Of a stretch of 64,000 bases of DNA, positions 1 to 8,700 are shown piece by piece. The position numbers and the translations under genes were made by a program. The stretch comes from Betaproteobacteria bacterium. Its GTDB lineage: Bacteria; Pseudomonadota; Gammaproteobacteria; Burkholderiales; Rhodocyclaceae. The stretch is from assembly GCA_016208415.1 (NCBI GenBank), contig JACQYB010000011.1, positions 62,001 through 126,000 of the forward strand, written 5' to 3'. The notes under the pieces were generated by a model, which was not told the DNA's origin, did no database searches, and saw nothing but the letters and a program-made list of their open reading frames with translations. The stretch's first letter is position 1. Each line of letters opens with the position of its first letter.

Positions 1-268
1 GCTTGTCGCCGTCGCGGATGCCGAGGATGTCGTAGTAGTAGAGCAGGTAGCGGGTCTCGCCGGTGGCGGTGTAGGCGCGCACCAGGCGCGACAGCGTGTC
101 CGCTTCGCCGCGCAGGTTGTGCACCAGCGTCGTGGCGTCCTGCCGGTGCTCCTGGGCGCGCATCACGTCCTTGTGCGTGCCCATCACCAGGATCGACAGC
201 GCGCCGTTGACGCAGACCATCAGCAGCAGGGCCGCGGAAAAGAACAGGGACAGCTTGCAGAGCTTCAT
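1..268 (-). CDS. Membrane sensor protein, N-terminal part (runs off the window)
   Basis: Reads leftward out of the window from an ATG at 266-268. The first residues (MKLCKLSLFFSAALLLMVCV) form one hydrophobic segment, followed by a charged helical region rich in heptad-like leucines and ending in YYDILGIRDGDK. This anchor plus periplasmic helix layout, with the YY..IL.IRDG signature, is familiar from the N-termini of hybrid histidine kinases, diguanylate cyclases and chemoreceptor-like sensors in betaproteobacteria. The output domain lies outside the window, so the signalling type cannot be stated. Confidence 0.6.
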   Translation of the reverse strand, partial: MKLCKLSLFFSAALLLMVCVNGALSILVMGTHKDVMRAQEHRQDATTLVHNLRGEADTLSRLVRAYTATGETRYLLYYYDILGIRDGDK

Positions 269-424
269 CTGGCGTGCGCCGGGGATCCCCCCAATGTGGA
301 CCGCAAGCCTATCGGTCGGGCGGACCGGGCGTCAATGCCCTTCTTCGATCATCGGCTGAATGTTGGTACGGGAAGGGGGTGCTGCGGGCCGCGAGCAGGC
401 CGTCAAGAGTTGCGGAAGATCTTG

Positions 425-479
425 GTGGGAGCGGGCTTGCCCGCGACGGGCCGCTGATCGCGGGCAAGCCCGCTCCCAC
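425..479. repeat. REP element 1 (perfect 22-bp inverted repeat)
   Basis: Two 22-nt arms (425-446 and 458-479) are exact reverse complements around an 11-nt loop. The arm starts GTGGGAGCGGGCTTGCC. It lies between the sensor gene and rfaE2. Five more members of the family occur in this window. Confidence 0.9.
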
Positions 480-490
480 ATCCCTCGGAC

Positions 491-988
491 CTAACAGGCG
501 GCGCCGCGGATGCGCGCCAGGGTGGCGGTGGTGGAGGTGTCGTGAAGGAAGGCGATGGAATGCACCCGTCCGCCCCAGGCTTGCACCTCGGAAGCGCCGA
601 CGATGGCCTCCACCGGCCAGTCGCCGCCCTTCACCAGCACGTCGGGACGACATTCGAGGATGCGGGCCAGCGGCGTGTCCTCGTCGAACCAAGTGACGAG
701 GTCGACGGATTCCAGCGCCGCCATCACCGCGGCGCGGCTTTCCAGGCCGTTGATGGGGCGCTCCCCGCCCTTGCCCTGGCGGCGCACCGAGGCGTCGGTG
801 TTGAGCGCCACCACCAGCGCCGCGCCCAGGGCGCGGGCCTGCGCCAGGTAGGTGACATGGCCACGGTGGAGGATGTCGAAGCAGCCGTTGGTAAAGACCA
901 GCGGGCGGGCGAGCAAAGCCACCCGGGTGGCCAGTTCGCCGGGCGGGCAGATCTTGGCCTCGAAGGCGGGCGGGGCGAAGTGGCTCAT
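491..988 (-). CDS. rfaE2: D-glycero-beta-D-manno-heptose 1-phosphate adenylyltransferase
   Basis: 165 aa. Transfers AMP from ATP to heptose 1-phosphate to give ADP-heptose for the LPS inner core. The nucleotidyltransferase signature [17 protein letters not shown], with its HxGH motif, is near residue 35, and the C-terminus has VKGGDW and [14 protein letters not shown]. Only the adenylyltransferase half of HldE is present, so the heptokinase should be a separate gene, as is common in betaproteobacteria. I chose the ATG at 986-988 (MSHFAPP). An earlier in-frame ATG would add seven residues read from the repeat next door. Confidence 0.93.
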   Translation of the reverse strand: MSHFAPPAFEAKICPPGELATRVALLARPLVFTNGCFDILHRGHVTYLAQARALGAALVVALNTDASVRRQGKGGERPINGLESRAAVMAALESVDLVTWFDEDTPLARILECRPDVLVKGGDWPVEAIVGASEVQAWGGRVHSIAFLHDTSTTATLARIRGAAC

Positions 989-1050
989 GCCGCCGCCGGG
1001 CCGCCCCAAGGCGGCATGCGCCCCCTCGGGGGGCAGCGAAGCGTGGGGGT
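989..1050. repeat. Dispersed GC-rich palindromic repeat, family B, copy 1
   Basis: Contains GCCGGGCCGCCCCAAGGC, then a C/G-run hairpin (CCCCCTCGGGGGGCAGC) and GAAGCGTGGGGG. The same motif order recurs at 15814-15883 and, inverted, at 29487-29553. It fills the gap between rfaE2 and the ferritin-like gene, whose stop codon lies at its edge. Confidence 0.8.
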
Positions 1051-1055
1051 GGTCA

Positions 1056-1886
1056 TCATGCCGCCGCCGGGATGGACTTGCGGTAGCGGTTGAGGTCCGA
1101 AACGCTGGCGAAGGTCTCGCCGAACAGGCTCGACAGGTTGCGCAGGATGCCGCCCACCACGCGCGCCTCGCACGCCTTGTCGAAGCGGATCTGTTCCGTC
1201 AGCCAGCGCTCCAGCCAGTCCGGGTCGGGCAGGCGGCTCTGCACCGTGTCGCGGGGAAAGAGCCCCTTGTTCACGTGCAGGTTGGTGGGATGCAGCGGTT
1301 TGCCACTGCGCCCGCTGGAAGCCATGAGTACGCCGATCCTGGCGAAGGACGCCCGCGCGCCGTCCCCCAGGTTTTCCAGTGCCCGCATCATGTACTTGAG
1401 GTAGGCGCCGCCGTGGCGCGCCTCATCGCGGGAGATGAGATCGTAGATGTGCTTGATCACCGGTTCCGTGTGCCACTCGCTGGCGCGGCGGTACCACTGG
1501 GTGAGGCGCACCTCGCCGCAGAAGTGGAGCATGAGGGTTTCCAGCGGCGGGGCGGGGTCGAACTCGAACCGCACCTCGTGCAGTTCCGCTTCCGAGGGCA
1601 TCAGGTCGGGACGGAAGCGCCGCAGGTATTCCATGAGCACCAGGGCGTGCTTCTGCTCCTCGTAGAACCAGATGGACATGAAGGCGCAGAAGTCGGAATC
1701 GTCCAGGTTGTCGCGCAGGAACATCTCCGTCGCCGGCAGGGCGGACCACTCGGTGATGGCGTTCATCTTGACGGTGAGGGCCTGCTCGTCGCTGAGCAGC
1801 GCCGGGTCGAAGCGATCCCAGGGCACGTCGCTGGCCATGTTCCAGCGCGCCGCCTCCAGCGACCTGAAGAGTTCCGGATAAAGCAT
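1056..1886 (-). CDS. Ferritin-like di-iron protein (acyl-ACP desaturase/R2-like fold)
   Basis: 276 aa, all-helical. Candidate iron ligands are the Glu in PATEMF, the EExxH motif in WFYEEQKHA, a Glu in EWHTEP and the DExxH motif in RDEARHGG. This pattern is that of the ferritin-like oxidase/desaturase superfamily. The substrate cannot be inferred; family members include acyl-ACP desaturases and uncharacterised oxygenases. Of two close ATGs I prefer the second (MLYPEL), because a GGGAGG ribosome-binding site sits seven bases before it and almost touches the first (1892). The C-terminal Ala residues and stop abut the repeat at 989-1050. Confidence 0.7.
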   Translation of the reverse strand: MLYPELFRSLEAARWNMASDVPWDRFDPALLSDEQALTVKMNAITEWSALPATEMFLRDNLDDSDFCAFMSIWFYEEQKHALVLMEYLRRFRPDLMPSEAELHEVRFEFDPAPPLETLMLHFCGEVRLTQWYRRASEWHTEPVIKHIYDLISRDEARHGGAYLKYMMRALENLGDGARASFARIGVLMASSGRSGKPLHPTNLHVNKGLFPRDTVQSRLPDPDWLERWLTEQIRFDKACEARVVGGILRNLSSLFGETFASVSDLNRYRKSIPAAA

Positions 1887-1952
1887 TCTCATTCCTCCCT
1901 TCGCCGCGGCATTCTACCTTAACGCAACGGCTCGTTCGCGGAGGAACAGGGA

Positions 1953-2008
1953 GTGGGAGCGGCCTGCCCGCGAACCGCGGCACTCATCGCGGGCAAGCCC
2001 GCTCCCGC
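1953..2008. repeat. REP element 2
   Basis: Imperfect inverted repeat: the left arm GTGGGAGCGGCCTGCCCGCGA pairs with a right arm ending GCCCGCTCCCGC. It is the same family as 425-479 and sits upstream of the ferritin-like gene, next to the MITE-core copy that starts at 2024. Confidence 0.82.
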
Positions 2009-2023
2009 ATCGATCGGATTGAA

Positions 2024-2193
2024 CCTTGATTCCTCAGTTGACCGCTCGTTTTCCCTCGGGAGGCCGCATGGAACTTGAGGTCCGTGCCTTCGCTCACGCT
2101 CACCGGATGGGTGAGTCCGCTACGCGCCCGATTGCGCGCCTGCCGGGCCGTCTGGCGGCGTTGCTCCTCGTTGCGGGGGGCGGCCCCGCGGCC
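2024..2193 (+). repeat. Copy 1 of the MITE-like element (left end plus core)
   Basis: Begins with the 12-nt end CCTTGATTCCTC (2024-2035). From 2036 to 2193 it matches 27937-28094 base for base apart from scattered substitutions, with the same length (158 nt). The right terminal repeat seen in the other copy (GAGGAATCAAGG) is not found downstream, so this copy looks right-truncated. The core can be read as a short peptide (MELEVRAF...), but it overlaps no recognisable gene. Confidence 0.8.
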
Positions 2194-2307
2194 GCAGGAT
2201 GGATGGACGCGCCGGGCGGCCCCCCCCCTGGAAAGGCCGCCGGAGTCTCCGCACTCCGGCCTAAAATGGCATATCCTGACCGGGTGACCCTGCCCGTGGA
2301 CCGCGTC

Positions 2308-2736
2308 ATGCCCGATCTCAGCAGCCTCATCGATTTCTACGAAAACCTGACCCCGGAGCGGATCCCCGAGGTGATCCGCTTCTACACGCCCGAGGCCTGG
2401 TTCCAGGATCCGTTCCACGACGTGAAGGGCGTGGAGGCCATCGAGGGCGTGCTACGGCACATGTTTCGGCGGGTGGAGCAGCCGCGCCTCGTGGTCACGG
2501 AAACGCTGGTGGACGGCAGAGGCGTCATGCTGGCGTGGGAACTGCACTATCGGCTGCGCTGGTGGTGGCCGTCGCAGCGGCGCATCATCCGCGGCGTCAG
2601 CCATCTGCGCCTGGTGCCGGACGGGCGCGTGAGCCAGCATCGGGACTACTGGGACCCTGCCGGACAGCTCTACAGCCAGTTGCCGCTGCTGTCCTGGCCG
2701 ATGCGCGGGCTGCGCGCGCTGGTGCGCGCCCGGTAG
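2308..2736 (+). CDS. Nuclear transport factor 2-fold (SnoaL-like) protein
   Basis: 142 aa, cone-shaped NTF2-like fold. An N-terminal helix (SLIDFYENLTPERIPEVIRF) is followed by the family's F.DPF.DV.G pattern (WFQDPFHDVKGVEAIEGVL) and beta strands ending in HRDYWDPAGQLYSQLPLL. These proteins bind or convert small hydrophobic ligands; the ligand here is unknown. The start is uncertain. I chose ATG 2308; an in-frame GTG at 2284 is possible. The ATG at 2266 lies in TAAAATGGC, which looks more like a -10 element than a start. It converges on the flavoprotein gene. Confidence 0.7.
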   Translation: MPDLSSLIDFYENLTPERIPEVIRFYTPEAWFQDPFHDVKGVEAIEGVLRHMFRRVEQPRLVVTETLVDGRGVMLAWELHYRLRWWWPSQRRIIRGVSHLRLVPDGRVSQHRDYWDPAGQLYSQLPLLSWPMRGLRALVRAR

Positions 2737-2872
2737 GGTAGCCGCGCACACGTCCGCCTGCCCTGCTGCCGCCGACAAGAGGAACGCCAGAGGGTCCCGC
2801 TGCGCGGGGCGAGGGCGTCGCCACTGGGTTTGCCGCCGCCCGGTTTCGTGCCAACGGTGACCCGGAAGGAAA

Positions 2873-2900
2873 GACGGCAGCGGATCGCCCCGCTGCCGTT
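2873..2900 (-). terminator. Intrinsic terminator after the Nfn-type gene
   Basis: The arms GACGGCAGCGG and CCGCTGCCGTT pair over ten bases. Read on the minus strand, the stem is followed by the T-rich TCTTTCCTTCC. It lies between the converging stop codons at 2736 and 2927. Confidence 0.5.
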
Positions 2901-2926
2901 CTTCCGTCACCCCCTGCGGATGAAGG

Positions 2927-5767
2927 TCAGAAGCCGTGCCTGGCCTTGCTCTCCTGTTCCTGCTTCCTGAACTGGCCGAAGCGCGGCAGGAACTTGTCCC
3001 AGTCGATGATGTGGCCGTCGATCTCGGGGCCATCGACGCAGGCGTGCTTGCGTACCATCCTGCCGTCGAGGTTCACCGGCACCATGCAGGCGCCGCACAT
3101 GCCGGTGGCGTCCACCATGATGGAGTTCAGGCTGGCCACCGTCTTCACGCCATAGGGCCGGGTGAGGTCGCTGACCGCGCGCATCATCAGTGGCGGGCCG
3201 ATGGTGACGACTTCGGCGATCTTGCGGCCCTTGCCTTCCTGGTTGTGCCTGAGCAGCGTCTCGAGCGGCGTGGTGACGAAGCCCTTGATGCCGAAGCTGC
3301 CGTCGTTGCTGGTGTAGATGACTTCCAGCAACTCGGGGAACTCGACCTGCAGCCTGGCGACGCGCTCGTTCTCCTTGACCCAGAACAGCAGGTCGGCGTT
3401 GCGGAAGCCGGCGATCAGGGTGACGTGGTTGCCCAGGCGCAGGTGCTCGCGCATGATCGGATACACGGGCGGCAGGCCGACGCCGCCGGCCGTGAACACC
3501 ACCGTCTGGTGGCCCTCGTAGCGGTGCAGGGCGCTCGGCAGCCCGAGCGGGCCGGCGATGCCGCTGAAGGCCTCGCCCACTTCCATCTTGTTGATGGCGA
3601 TGCTGCTGGTGCCCATGGCCTGCACGACGAGACAGATGGTGCCGGCCTCGGCGTCCCAGTCGGCCAGCGTCAGCGGGATCAGCTCACCCTTTTCCCAGGC
3701 CAGCACGCGCACGAACTGCCCGGCGCGGGCTGCCTTGGCGACCAGCGGCGAATGGACGATGAACTCGACGATGCCGTCGGCCAGTTCGATCTTCTCGAGA
3801 ATGGTCTGCGGCGCGGCACCCAGTTCCGTGTAGTGCCCGGCCTTTTTGACCATGGCCCGGATCTCGGCGGGGGTCAGGTCGATGTTGCCGACGATCTCGC
3901 GTGCCGCGGCCTGGCCGTCGCCGGCCGCGCGGATGGCGGTGGAGCCGCCGCGCGCGGCATCGCCACCGGAATAGATGCCTTCGAGCGAGGTCTGCTGCGA
4001 GCCCTTGTTGAGGTCGATGGTGCCCCACTTGGTCGTCTTGAGGTTGGGCTCCGAGTCCCTGATGATCGGGTTCGGCGTGTTGCCCAGCGCCATGATGACG
4101 AGATCGATGGCCATCGGCTCGGTCCTGCCGGTCGCGACCGGGCTGCGGCGGCCCGAGGCATCGGGCTCACCGAGTTCCATGATCTCAAGATTGGTGTGGG
4201 TAACGAAATGGGTCTTGTCGTCGCCGATGAATTCGCGCGGGCCGCGCAGCACCTTGAGCTCGATGCCTTCCTCGAGCGCATGGTGCAGTTCTTCCACGCG
4301 CACCGGCATCTCGGCCTGGGTGCGGCGATAGACGATGGTGACCAGGCCGCCCAGGCGGCGCGCGGTGCGGGCGGCGTCCATGGCTGTGTTGCCGCCGCCG
4401 ATGACGATGACGCGCTTGCCCTTCGTCTCCGGCAACGGTGTCTCGTACTCGTCGGACAGGCCCTGCATCAGGTTCACGCGGGTGAGGAACTCGTTGGCCG
4501 ACATGACGTTGAGCAGGTGCTCGCCCGGCACGTTCATGAAGCGCGGCAGGCCGGCGCCGGTGCCGACGAAGATCTTCCAGAAGCCCGCCTTCTTCAGGTC
4601 ATCGAAGGTCGCGGTCTTGCCGACCAGGAAGTTGACGACGAACTTGCCGCCGAGCAGCTTGATCTTGCCGACGACGTCGTCGATCAGCTCGTTGGGCAGG
4701 CGGAACTCCGGGATGCCGTAGCGCAGCACGCCGCCCAGGGTGTGGAAGGCCTCGAAGACGGTGACGGGGAAGCCCTCGGCCGCCAGCAGGTAGGCGTTGA
4801 TGAGGCCTGCGGGGCCGGAGCCCACCACGGCGACGGGCGGCTTGTCGGCCCTGGCCCAGGGATCGGGCAGGTCGGCGAAGCGCGCGGCGATGCCCTCGGC
4901 GTTGACCAGCTTCTCGCGCTGCGGCAGGTACCACTCGATCTGGCCGATCTCGATCGGCTGCTTCTGGTGCGCGCACACGCCCTGGCACTGCAGTTCCTGC
5001 GGGCAGACGCGGCCGGTGACGTTGGGCAGCGGGTTGCAGCTCTCGATCAGTTCCATCGCCTCGCGGAAGCGGCCGGTGCCCAGCAGCTCCAGCATTTCCG
5101 GAATGTGGATCTTGACCGGGCAGCCGCCCTTGGGCTCGGACTTGCCGGGCACGTGCACGCCGATCTCGCAGGGCTTCTCCTCGCACTGCTTGTCGCGCAA
5201 CGCCTCGAGCCAGACGAACATCTCGACCTCGCGGGCGCTGTAGCCGATGTTCATGTAGCCCAGATAGCCCTGGTTGACGAGATCGAAGTCGGTGGCCCGC
5301 TCGTCCGGATCGCGGATGTAGGGCGGGATGAAGTTCTCGGCCGGCCAGTTCTCGGACAGGCCCTTGAACATCGGGTAGCGGTCCGACAGGTGGAGGTCGA
5401 TGGCGCGCACGAACTTGCGCTTGAGCTTGAGCGGCACGTTCCAGACGAAGCGCATCAGCACGCGGCTCATGTCGTCGTCGCGCAGCATCAGGTTCCACAT
5501 CGTGCGCACGAACCCCGGGCTGAGTTCGTCCTGCTGGAACTCCCAGGCCACCGCGCTGGTGCCGTCGGAGACGAACATCTCGCGGAACGACCGGGGCTCG
5601 TTGAGGAGGCGCCGGCGCAGCAGCGCGAGCTGTTTCTGGAAGACGTCCACCGCCTCGGTCTGCTCGAGTTCCACAAGCTGGGAACGCGTGCTTTCGAGCG
5701 CGCTGCTGGCCTGCAGGTAGCGGTGCAGGTCGCCGCCGTCGCCGGGGATGACGGGTCCGGTGCTCAT
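2927..5767 (-). CDS. Fused NfnB-NfnA-type NAD(P)H:ferredoxin oxidoreductase
   Basis: 946 aa, three parts. Residues 1-190 match nothing I know. Residues 195-660 resemble GltD/NfnB: a cysteine cluster (C195, C200, C216, C244, C255, C261, C265), an FAD motif GSGPAG at 316-321 and an NADP-type motif GGGNTA at 457-462. Residues 660-920 resemble NfnA/SudB: an FNR-like fold ending in DATGMCGAC, with D886, C891, C894 and C910 as likely [2Fe-2S] ligands. The NfnA family is known for one-Asp/three-Cys ligation. The likely role is electron transfer between NADH, NADPH and reduced ferredoxin. Its ATG overlaps the PFOR stop (ATGA), so the two are co-translated and ferredoxin is the plausible shared partner. 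Confidence 0.85.
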   Translation of the reverse strand: MSTGPVIPGDGGDLHRYLQASSALESTRSQLVELEQTEAVDVFQKQLALLRRRLLNEPRSFREMFVSDGTSAVAWEFQQDELSPGFVRTMWNLMLRDDDMSRVLMRFVWNVPLKLKRKFVRAIDLHLSDRYPMFKGLSENWPAENFIPPYIRDPDERATDFDLVNQGYLGYMNIGYSAREVEMFVWLEALRDKQCEEKPCEIGVHVPGKSEPKGGCPVKIHIPEMLELLGTGRFREAMELIESCNPLPNVTGRVCPQELQCQGVCAHQKQPIEIGQIEWYLPQREKLVNAEGIAARFADLPDPWARADKPPVAVVGSGPAGLINAYLLAAEGFPVTVFEAFHTLGGVLRYGIPEFRLPNELIDDVVGKIKLLGGKFVVNFLVGKTATFDDLKKAGFWKIFVGTGAGLPRFMNVPGEHLLNVMSANEFLTRVNLMQGLSDEYETPLPETKGKRVIVIGGGNTAMDAARTARRLGGLVTIVYRRTQAEMPVRVEELHHALEEGIELKVLRGPREFIGDDKTHFVTHTNLEIMELGEPDASGRRSPVATGRTEPMAIDLVIMALGNTPNPIIRDSEPNLKTTKWGTIDLNKGSQQTSLEGIYSGGDAARGGSTAIRAAGDGQAAAREIVGNIDLTPAEIRAMVKKAGHYTELGAAPQTILEKIELADGIVEFIVHSPLVAKAARAGQFVRVLAWEKGELIPLTLADWDAEAGTICLVVQAMGTSSIAINKMEVGEAFSGIAGPLGLPSALHRYEGHQTVVFTAGGVGLPPVYPIMREHLRLGNHVTLIAGFRNADLLFWVKENERVARLQVEFPELLEVIYTSNDGSFGIKGFVTTPLETLLRHNQEGKGRKIAEVVTIGPPLMMRAVSDLTRPYGVKTVASLNSIMVDATGMCGACMVPVNLDGRMVRKHACVDGPEIDGHIIDWDKFLPRFGQFRKQEQESKARHGF

Positions 5768-8700
5768 CGAATGATCTCCGCGTCGCAGTTGGCGGCGACC
5801 TTCGCGATCCGGGCCTTGAGTTCCGGCGTCACGGTCACGCGTTCCAGGGCACCGGGGATGATGTGCCCGACGTCCTTGGCCACGCCGTCCACGACGATCT
5901 TGGTCTTCTCGAAGATCTCGGGGATTTCCTGGTAGCAGGTCTTGCAGTCGGTGCACTTGGTCTCGTCATCCATGGTGACGATCGCGCCGGTGGCGGCCGC
6001 CGCCGTGCCGCCGGCCGCGGGCGCCCCCACGGCGGGCGCCGGGACGATCGGCACCACGAAGCCGTTTCCGACCGGCGCCCTGCTCGATGCCGCCAGCTCC
6101 GACATGGCCCGGGCGATGGCGTCGAGGGAGGACTCGCGCTGCTTCAGCGATGCCTGGACCTGCGCCTGCAGGGCCTCCAGTCCGGCGCGATGGTCCGCTT
6201 CCTTGCGGGCGACATGATGTCCGCCCAGGTATTGCAGCATGTGCCAGTACTTGCGGCGTTCTTCCACGAGCCCGACGAGGGTCGGCGACACCGAAAGTTT
6301 GACGAGGCGCTTCCTGTCATCGGTCGACCAGACGAACGGTGTCCTGCCCTCGCGCCCGGCGGGGTCGAGGTCGACGTAATCCTCGACCGGCACCGCATTG
6401 CCGGCATCGGCGGCGAGCTTGCGGAAGTGCTTCTTGAACCGGCCCTCGCCGAGCGCGAAGGTGGCCGGCGTGAGCGGCACGGCGAGCAGCCTGACGGCGC
6501 CGTCGTCATCGGCGTATTCGATCGAGGTCGTCGTCCACGTCTTGTCGGGATCGGGATTGCCGTCGAGCACGAAACACTCGTGCAGCGATTTGCCGCGGCG
6601 CGGGTCATGCACGAACACCGGGCTCATGCGGCTTTCCACCGCCAGCCTGGCCTGGCGGTTCGAGGCGTCGTCGGCGATGCCGTGTTCCGGCTGGCAGGGG
6701 GTGTAGACGTCCAGCACGGCGGGCGAGTCCGTGCAGGTGAGGAACTCCATCACGTTCTTCAGGAAGTGGCCGTGCAGCGCGGTGTTGGTCTGCACCACCA
6801 GCACGTTCGGGTGGAAAGCGGCGATCAGGCCGAGTTCCTTGCGGTCTTCCTGCTTGCCCGCGTGCGCGGCACCGATGCGCGAAAGATCGGAGTCCTGGCC
6901 CGACAGGCTCGCCGTCGAGGCCTGGCCGCCGGTGTTGGAATAGGCGCCGGTATTCAGGACGAGAACCTTGATCGGCGTGTCGGTCACCAGGATCCGGGAC
7001 AGCGCGCCGAAGCCGATGTCGTAGGTGGCGCCGTCGCCGCCGATGGTCATCACCGTCGGCATCAGGCCCATCTCTTCGGCGGTGAATTGGCTCCAGGAGA
7101 GGTTGCGGAAGGCCGCGTCGTGGACCGATGGATCGTAGGCGTCGTCGAGTTCCAGGCTGGCCACGCGCAGCGCCCGCACATCGTCCACCGCCGAGGCGCA
7201 GAGCCCCTCGAAAATGCCCTTGGCCAGCGGCTGGGCATCCTGGAACAGGCTGTTGACCCACGGGTCGTTGTACATGTTGAAGGGGAAAGTCGAGGCGTAG
7301 ACGCTGCTGCACCCCGTGGAATTGGCGATCACGGCGTTGGCCGGCCCATTGCCCGAGGGGCCGCTCTCGAACAGGTAGAGCCGCTTGGAGAGGCTGTCGA
7401 TGACACCGGCGATGCGTTCGCGCCGCTCGAGCGCTTCCGGCGCAAGCTCCGCCTGCTTGACGTCGAGGCGGGCAATCAGGCGTTCCAGTTCGCGCACGTG
7501 CTCGCGCCGCCGCTTGTCATGGATCGCACGGTTGGCCCCCATCACCAGGCGGATCGCCGTGACCTCGCCGCAGCCCCGGCAGGCGCCATGGCCGCCGGTG
7601 GTCGCATAGTAATTGGCGCGGTCGAGGATCAGCCGCTTGGTTTCGCCGTCCGGACGGATCGCCGCGTCGACGAAGCGTGCCGGCGTGTTCGGCATCGCGC
7701 CGTGGAATTCGAAACGGGCCTGCAGGGTTTCCTGCAGCGCCGCGTCCTGCTCGCGCGCCACCAGCGCGCCGGGACCGCAGACGGCGACGCATTCCAGGCA
7801 GCCGGTGCATTTCCACGGGTCGACGTTGACCGCGTAGAGCCCTCCGCTGCCGGGGCTGGTCTTTTCCATGGCGTCGAAAAACGGCCGCGTCCTGGCCACC
7901 GGATAGACCGCCAGCGCATCGGCGAGCTTGCCGAGATTGCGCAGCAGGATGACGTTGTCGGTCTCCAGGCCGGACGCCGCCTCCGCCACGAGTTCGTGGA
8001 ACGGGCGCGGGTTCTTGTTCTGGCGATAGATCTCGCGCACCGCTTCAGCGAGCGCAAAGACATGGCCGCGCATCGTTTCCCGCTGCGCCTCGGTGATGTC
8101 GATCCGGCGGATTGCGGCGAGCAGCAGTTCGTGGATGTCGTGCACCGTGTTCGGGATCGCCGCGTCCGGGCAGACGAGGGCGCACTCGACGCAGCCGGTG
8201 CACAGATCGGCCTGGAATTCCGGCACGTTGCGCCGGAACAGGCCCTTGTCCTTCCAGGCCGCGCTGCCGGCCGGGATGAACAGGCCCGTGCCGGGCAATA
8301 CCGGCGCCTCGCCCATCGTGCCCTCGCGGAACGGGCCGGCCACCATGTCTTCGTAGTAGTCGCGGTCGAGGAAGCCGCCGCACGCCGACGACCCGGATGG
8401 CCGGCACATCGAGGCCGAGAGGGCCACGCCGCGGGTACGGCCGGCGGCAGGCTGGGCGTCTGCGAGGACGAACGCGGGTGCGTCATAGTCGATGCGGTGG
8501 GTCGCCTCGATGCCCTCGCGGATCACCGCCATGTTGCCCTCGACCACGGCGCCGCCCTTGCCGCCGAACTTCTTGGCGATCTGGCTGCGGATCTTGTCGA
8601 GAATCGAGTCGGCGGAGGCATCGGCCACCACCCGGTCCACATGGCCTGCCACGGCGCCGATGAAGGCGATGCCCATCATGCGTGTTTCCAGTTCCGAGGT

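Noticed and set aside
2026-2307. N-terminal extension of the NTF2-like gene
   Set aside because: The extension is translated repeat element, which also occurs at 27937-28094 unattached to this gene.
2936-5935. 999-codon open frame on the plus strand opposite the Nfn-type gene
   Set aside because: The minus-strand frame has clear cofactor motifs. The antisense frame is His/Ala/Gly/Asp-rich noise produced by high GC at third positions.
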